A stretch of DNA of 64,000 nt from Saposhnikovia divaricata (lineage: Eukaryota; Streptophyta; Magnoliopsida; Apiales; Apiaceae), in the NCBI GenBank assembly GCA_036435485.1, contig CM071600.1:46869546-46933545 (forward strand), written 5' to 3'. The notes under the pieces are model-generated. The model saw only the letters and a program-made list of their open reading frames with translations. It did not search any database and was not told the DNA's origin. A program made the translations under genes and the position numbers. Shown one piece after another: positions 59,966-64,000 of this stretch; position 1 is the first letter of the stretch; each line of letters opens with the position of its first letter.

Positions 59966-61134
59966 TCTATTATATTATTAATTGCACAACAAGGGTTTTG
60001 GATTTGTATTAATAATAAAAAAATTGATCGTACTGACGACTGAACCCGTGACCTCTCTCTAAGGTAGAAATGAGAGTTCTTACCACTATGCTAGACATGA
60101 GACTTGAATATATTTTAAAACTCATCATCAATATATCGTGAGACAACCCTCATATATAATTTTAATGATAAAAATTGTTGCTAGAAAGAAATGAACCTTT
60201 GACCTCTAACTTAGAAGGGAGATACCTTACCACTAGGCTACACAACAATTTTGAAAAGATTATAAAACAAATTATTAATATATCACGAGGCAACCCCCAT
60301 ATATTATATTAATGATTAAAAAATTGTTCCTAATAAGAATTGAATCATTGACCTCTAACTTAGAATGAAGATTCCTTATCACTATGCTACATCAATTTTG
60401 AATATATTATAAAACTAATTATTAATATATCATGAGACAATTTAATTATTATTAAATTACTAAATTACCCCTCCTATATTATATTAATGATAAAAAAAAT
60501 TTCTAATGAAAATTAAATCCCTTACCTCTAACTTATAAGTAACATAAATACATTGTAAGCGAGAATCTTTACCACTGTGCTAGATATACGTTTTGAATAT
60601 ATTCTAAAACTCATTATTAAGATATCGCGAGACAACCCTCATATATTATACTAATGATAAAAAAGTTTTCATAAAGAGAATTGAACCATTGACCTTTTAA
60701 CTTAGAAAAAATATTACTTACCACTATACTAGACATTAGTTTTGGATATATTGTAAAACTCATTATTAATATATCGAGAGACAATTTAATTATCATGAAA
60801 TTGCTAAATTACCCATCCTATAATATATTAATAATAACATTTCACTAATATATCGCTAATGTAATAAAGAGAATTGAACCCTTAACCTCTAACTTAGAAA
60901 AAAGATTACTTACCATTATACTAGACATTAGTTTTGGATATATTGTATAACTCATTATTAATATATCGGGAGACAATTTAATTATCATGAAATTACTAAA
61001 TTACTCCTCCTATATTATATTAAATATAACATTTCACAAATATATCACTAATATAACATTTCATAAGTATACATACAATTGCACAACATGGGATGCTAGA
61101 GCGTGCCCGTGCCTTGCACGGGCTACAACGCTAG
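59966..61134 (+). mobile_element. Non-autonomous Helitron in the Copia 5' LTR, copy 2
   Basis: Counterpart of 28559-29727, with the same 8-bp hairpin and CTAG end. It includes the tRNA-like tandem array at about 60032-61047 (minus strand). Confidence 0.92.
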
Positions 61135-61964
61135 TTTAAATATATAAGTTACACATTGTGACATTGATGGATACTTAATGGGCAGTTACATTTTTTGGTG
61201 AAGAAATTATGATAATTGTCTATATATAGAGATTTGTTTCTATAGAAAAAAGGTACTTGCAAGAAAGAAAGCCATACCTTATTCAATATAATTTCGGAAA
61301 CCCAAAAAAGTGTTATATTCAATTTTATTCGATTACTCAAAATACTTCATTGGTATCGGAGCTTTTGGTTAAAACTTCTCGGCTCGATTGACTCTCTTTC
61401 ACGTCGTATTGTCCTCTATAATTGTAATTGGTTTGCTCTATCTTTATTTTATTCCAGGTTGCTTCTTTACAAATCAGAACTTTAATTTTCACATAATTAT
61501 ATAGTACTTCGTTTGAGTTTTTGTCTGGTGCCATACTTTGTTTCACATGTGCCTATGCTGCTATTTTTCTTTTCTTCTGCCTGAGTTGGTTGCTAGTATA
61601 TTTGTACTGTTAATATCGTTATATTCTTTTTGTTTTTTTTTAAATCTTTATTAGTATAGCCTTGCCTTGTCATCCATCTAGATAATCTTGTATGTTTAAA
61701 TTTGGTCGGGTTTAATCACTAGATTTATTTACTTAATTTTTATGCATCATCCTTATATGGTTTGCCATTCTTCATATAAATTAGTTTTATATTATTTTGT
61801 TACTCCTGCTTGTTCGGTCTTTGTACTATTTTTGCTCCATTAATTGTTACTGTGATCTCTTGTATTTTATTTTATTTTTATTTTTGGACACCTCCATTTT
61901 GATTTTGTTGTGGCACGTGTTTATTTCTCTTTCAGATGCTATCACTCTTGTATTTATATATTGT

Positions 61965-63083
61965 GGGTTTTGCTCAGGTGAGAACCCCTAATTAAAATGA
62001 GTACTGAGATCTAATCTCAGCCTTATATTTTTTTATTATATCATTTAATCTCAGCCACACACACAGATACACACAAACACGTCTATAAACATTTGCACAA
62101 ACAGATCCATGGCCTCTGTTAATGGTTCAATCCATTACCTGGATCACCGACAGCAACTCCGGTGAAACCATCGGTGTCCACACCTCCTCCGATGAAACCA
62201 CTGGTGTCTGGACCTTCTCTAGTTGTTTCTACGCTGGTTGCAACTCCGATTGTTTCTCCTACCACATTGTCGCCGACTAATTATCCGTCACCATACACAC
62301 ATACACAATCTGCCACCACTCTCTCTCCCTTTCTCTCTCAATTTTCTATATCTCTCTATGTTCTCCGTTCCTCCGGCACCGCCAGGCGCGATCTCGTCTT
62401 CTTCGTTCAAATCTGACTACTCGAGTTATTGCTGGAGTTAAAGAAAGTAACTATACGTATCATAATTCAGATGTAATGCTTTGTAATGTGTAAATGTATA
62501 CGAATTAGTGATGAATATCGGATATTTCAGTTTTACTATATATATATATTTTTTGAACATTTTGGTGATTTTGTTTGTGTTACTTTTCTGGTAATTGACG
62601 ATTGTTAATTAGGGGGAAGGAACAGGATTTTTCCGAATTGGTAGTAATTTTGGTGGAATTTGTGGTGATTTCCGAGTTGTCGATGGTGATTTGTTGGTGG
62701 TGGTCGGAGGTGGCGGCGGCAATGGGGTGGTTTGTGGTGGTGATTTTTCATTTTTCCGTGGTGATTTTTTGCTTACAGTTGGTCGGAGTGGTATTTTTGT
62801 GTTTCTGGTTTGGCGGTGGTGATTTTTGTGTTTCTGGTGGTGATTTCTGGTTTGGCGGTGGTGATTTTATGTTTCTGGTGGTGATTTTCTGGTGGTCGCC
62901 GGAGGCAGTGGTGGTCGCCGGTGGTGGTGGGTGGTTGAATTAGAAAGAAGATGGTGAAATCCCAATTATAAAATATTAAAATATTAAATGAATGGTAAGA
63001 GATGAATATAATGTATTTAAATGGGTGGATATGATTAGATCTCATATCTCACCATAGTGGTGGTTCTCACCTGAGCAAGACCC
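61965..63083. mobile_element. TIR transposon inside the Copia element, copy 2
   Basis: Counterpart of 30559-31677, same length (1119 bp). At least two substitutions versus copy 1 (near 62202 and 62623). Confidence 0.6.
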
Positions 63084-64000
63084 CATGTATTGTTATTAGT
63101 TTGCCTGGTTTCGACCTTTAGGGTTTTTTCTTTTAATTGATTTCATATTTTTTTTGTAGGCGGGCAAAATTTTTATTGTTCATTGTTTTGTTAGTTCCTG
63201 TGTATATGTCTCGTCCGTTTTAAGTATCCGGAGATTGCGTAGGGGATATAATTAATTTATTTTTATATGTTAATTGATTGTTTTAACTTGGTAAAGATGC
63301 TTCAGTTTTTCTTGTTCTTAATCATATTTGATTCTTTTTATTATGTCTTCCTTTATTTGTTTTCGGTCATATTTTTCAATATTAGTTATAATTTTTTGTT
63401 TGTGTTTATGTTGATAGTCTGGAATGGTAAATAAATTTATTGTGCATGAATTGGAAATTGTTATTGAAAAGTTGGGAATATAAATTATTTGGAGACAATT
63501 TGAAAATTAATCAGTTTAAAAGATAATATTTTGTAAGAAATATTTTTTATTATACTCGGAATAGAAAGTATATAGAAATTAAAAGAGAAATTTCTGAAAT
63601 AAGTTATTTATTTAATTTACAAGAAAATTGGGACAAGTGCCAAGAATTTAATAAACAGAATTTTGTTGATCTTGTTGGACTAAGGAGTTAAGAACACTGA
63701 AAGGTATTTTGAAAAATGATGCCAGCAAGGTGTGGTTAAGTTGATACATCCAGTAACTAGAAAATGTGTGTTCTTGTTTAAAATAGTTCGTTTGGTTGGA
63801 ACCCTTTGTTATACGTGGTATTAAGGTAATTTGGAATCGTTGTTGAAAAAGACAACTTGTAATCAAAGAAATATAGTGGCTCTTAGAATAGAGAGTGGGA
63901 AGGAAAATGTGTTTTTTTGATACACAGAAAAGCTAGTACAAATTAGAATTTTTGAAATGAAATCGAAAGAATTTGAGTTCATGCATGGAAATGAATAAAA

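Larger units (their letters stand above)
36722..64000. repeat. Tandem duplication unit, copy 2 (left 27.3 kb, runs off window)
   Basis: Direct repeat of 4934 to about 32593. Genes and exon borders match base for base apart from homopolymer and microsatellite length changes, a handful of substitutions, and the absence of the 376-bp MITE found at 6273-6648 in copy 1. The only protein change I see is Ala306Val in GDSL1. Confidence 0.95.
59833..64000 (+). mobile_element. Ty1/Copia retrotransposon, copy 2 (3' part beyond window)
   Basis: Counterpart of 28426-34023. The 5' LTR is 59833-61349 with the Helitron inside, the primer-binding site follows at 61350, and pol relics begin near 63740. The left target duplication reads CTCGT here versus CTCAT in copy 1, a point change after duplication. 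Confidence 0.92.

Overview
This is nuclear DNA of a flowering plant, most likely a eudicot. It is AT-rich, has spliced genes with GT/AG introns, and carries plant-type transposons: Ty3/Gypsy of the Tat lineage, Ty1/Copia, Helitrons, Stowaway- and PIF/Harbinger-type MITEs, and a tRNA-derived SINE. Species cannot be fixed from the sequence. There are no bacterial genes, CRISPR arrays or rRNA genes.

Layout. 1-3242 is the decayed 3' part (gag end, protease, reverse transcriptase, two RNase H domains, start of integrase) of a Tat-lineage Gypsy element on the + strand. 3243-4933 is AT-rich sequence with a MITE nested in a MITE. From 4934 a unit of about 31.8 kb runs to 36721. A nearly identical second copy starts directly at 36722 and runs off the window end (64000 corresponds to about 32593 in copy 1). 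Each unit holds, all on +, one pyruvate decarboxylase gene (PDC, 7 exons, 585 aa; 7850-12428 and 39259-43837) and two related GDSL/SGNH esterase genes: GDSL1 (5 exons, 392 aa; 13952-16170 and 45361-47579) and GDSL2 (4 exons, 398 aa; 24711-28377 and 56118-59784). All six gene models are open with catalytic residues present. They look functional, and the duplication doubles the whole set.

Transposons shape the genes. GDSL1's immediate upstream region is a solo Copia LTR (12987-13898, TSD ATATA) carrying its own TATA box and a nested PIF-type MITE. GDSL2 is followed 48 bp after its stop by a full-length decayed Copia element (28426-34023, TSD CTCAT). The 5' LTR of that element is split by a 1.17-kb Helitron built of tandem tRNA-like units. 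PDC intron 5 holds a Stowaway MITE. GDSL2 lacks the last intron of GDSL1, precisely.

The duplication end is complex. 34056-36721 is a minus-strand Gypsy gag plus LTR, followed by flank that matches the solo-LTR locus at 22283-23169 at roughly 96-97%, including the same 5-bp target site. It is then joined with about 4 bp of microhomology to the start of copy 2. Divergence between the two units is uneven: concentrated in the 2.9 kb upstream of PDC and very low over the remaining 25 kb. A copy-1-only MITE (6273-6648) has a clean empty site in copy 2.

Function. PDC would make acetaldehyde from pyruvate in the cytosol for fermentation under low oxygen. The GDSL proteins have signal peptides and resemble the acetylajmalan-esterase/sinapine-esterase type clade by motif, but their substrates cannot be told. 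No functional link between PDC and the esterases is visible beyond adjacency. Exon borders and divergence figures were read by eye, not computed. An assembly artefact (two haplotypes placed in tandem) is a serious alternative for the duplication.
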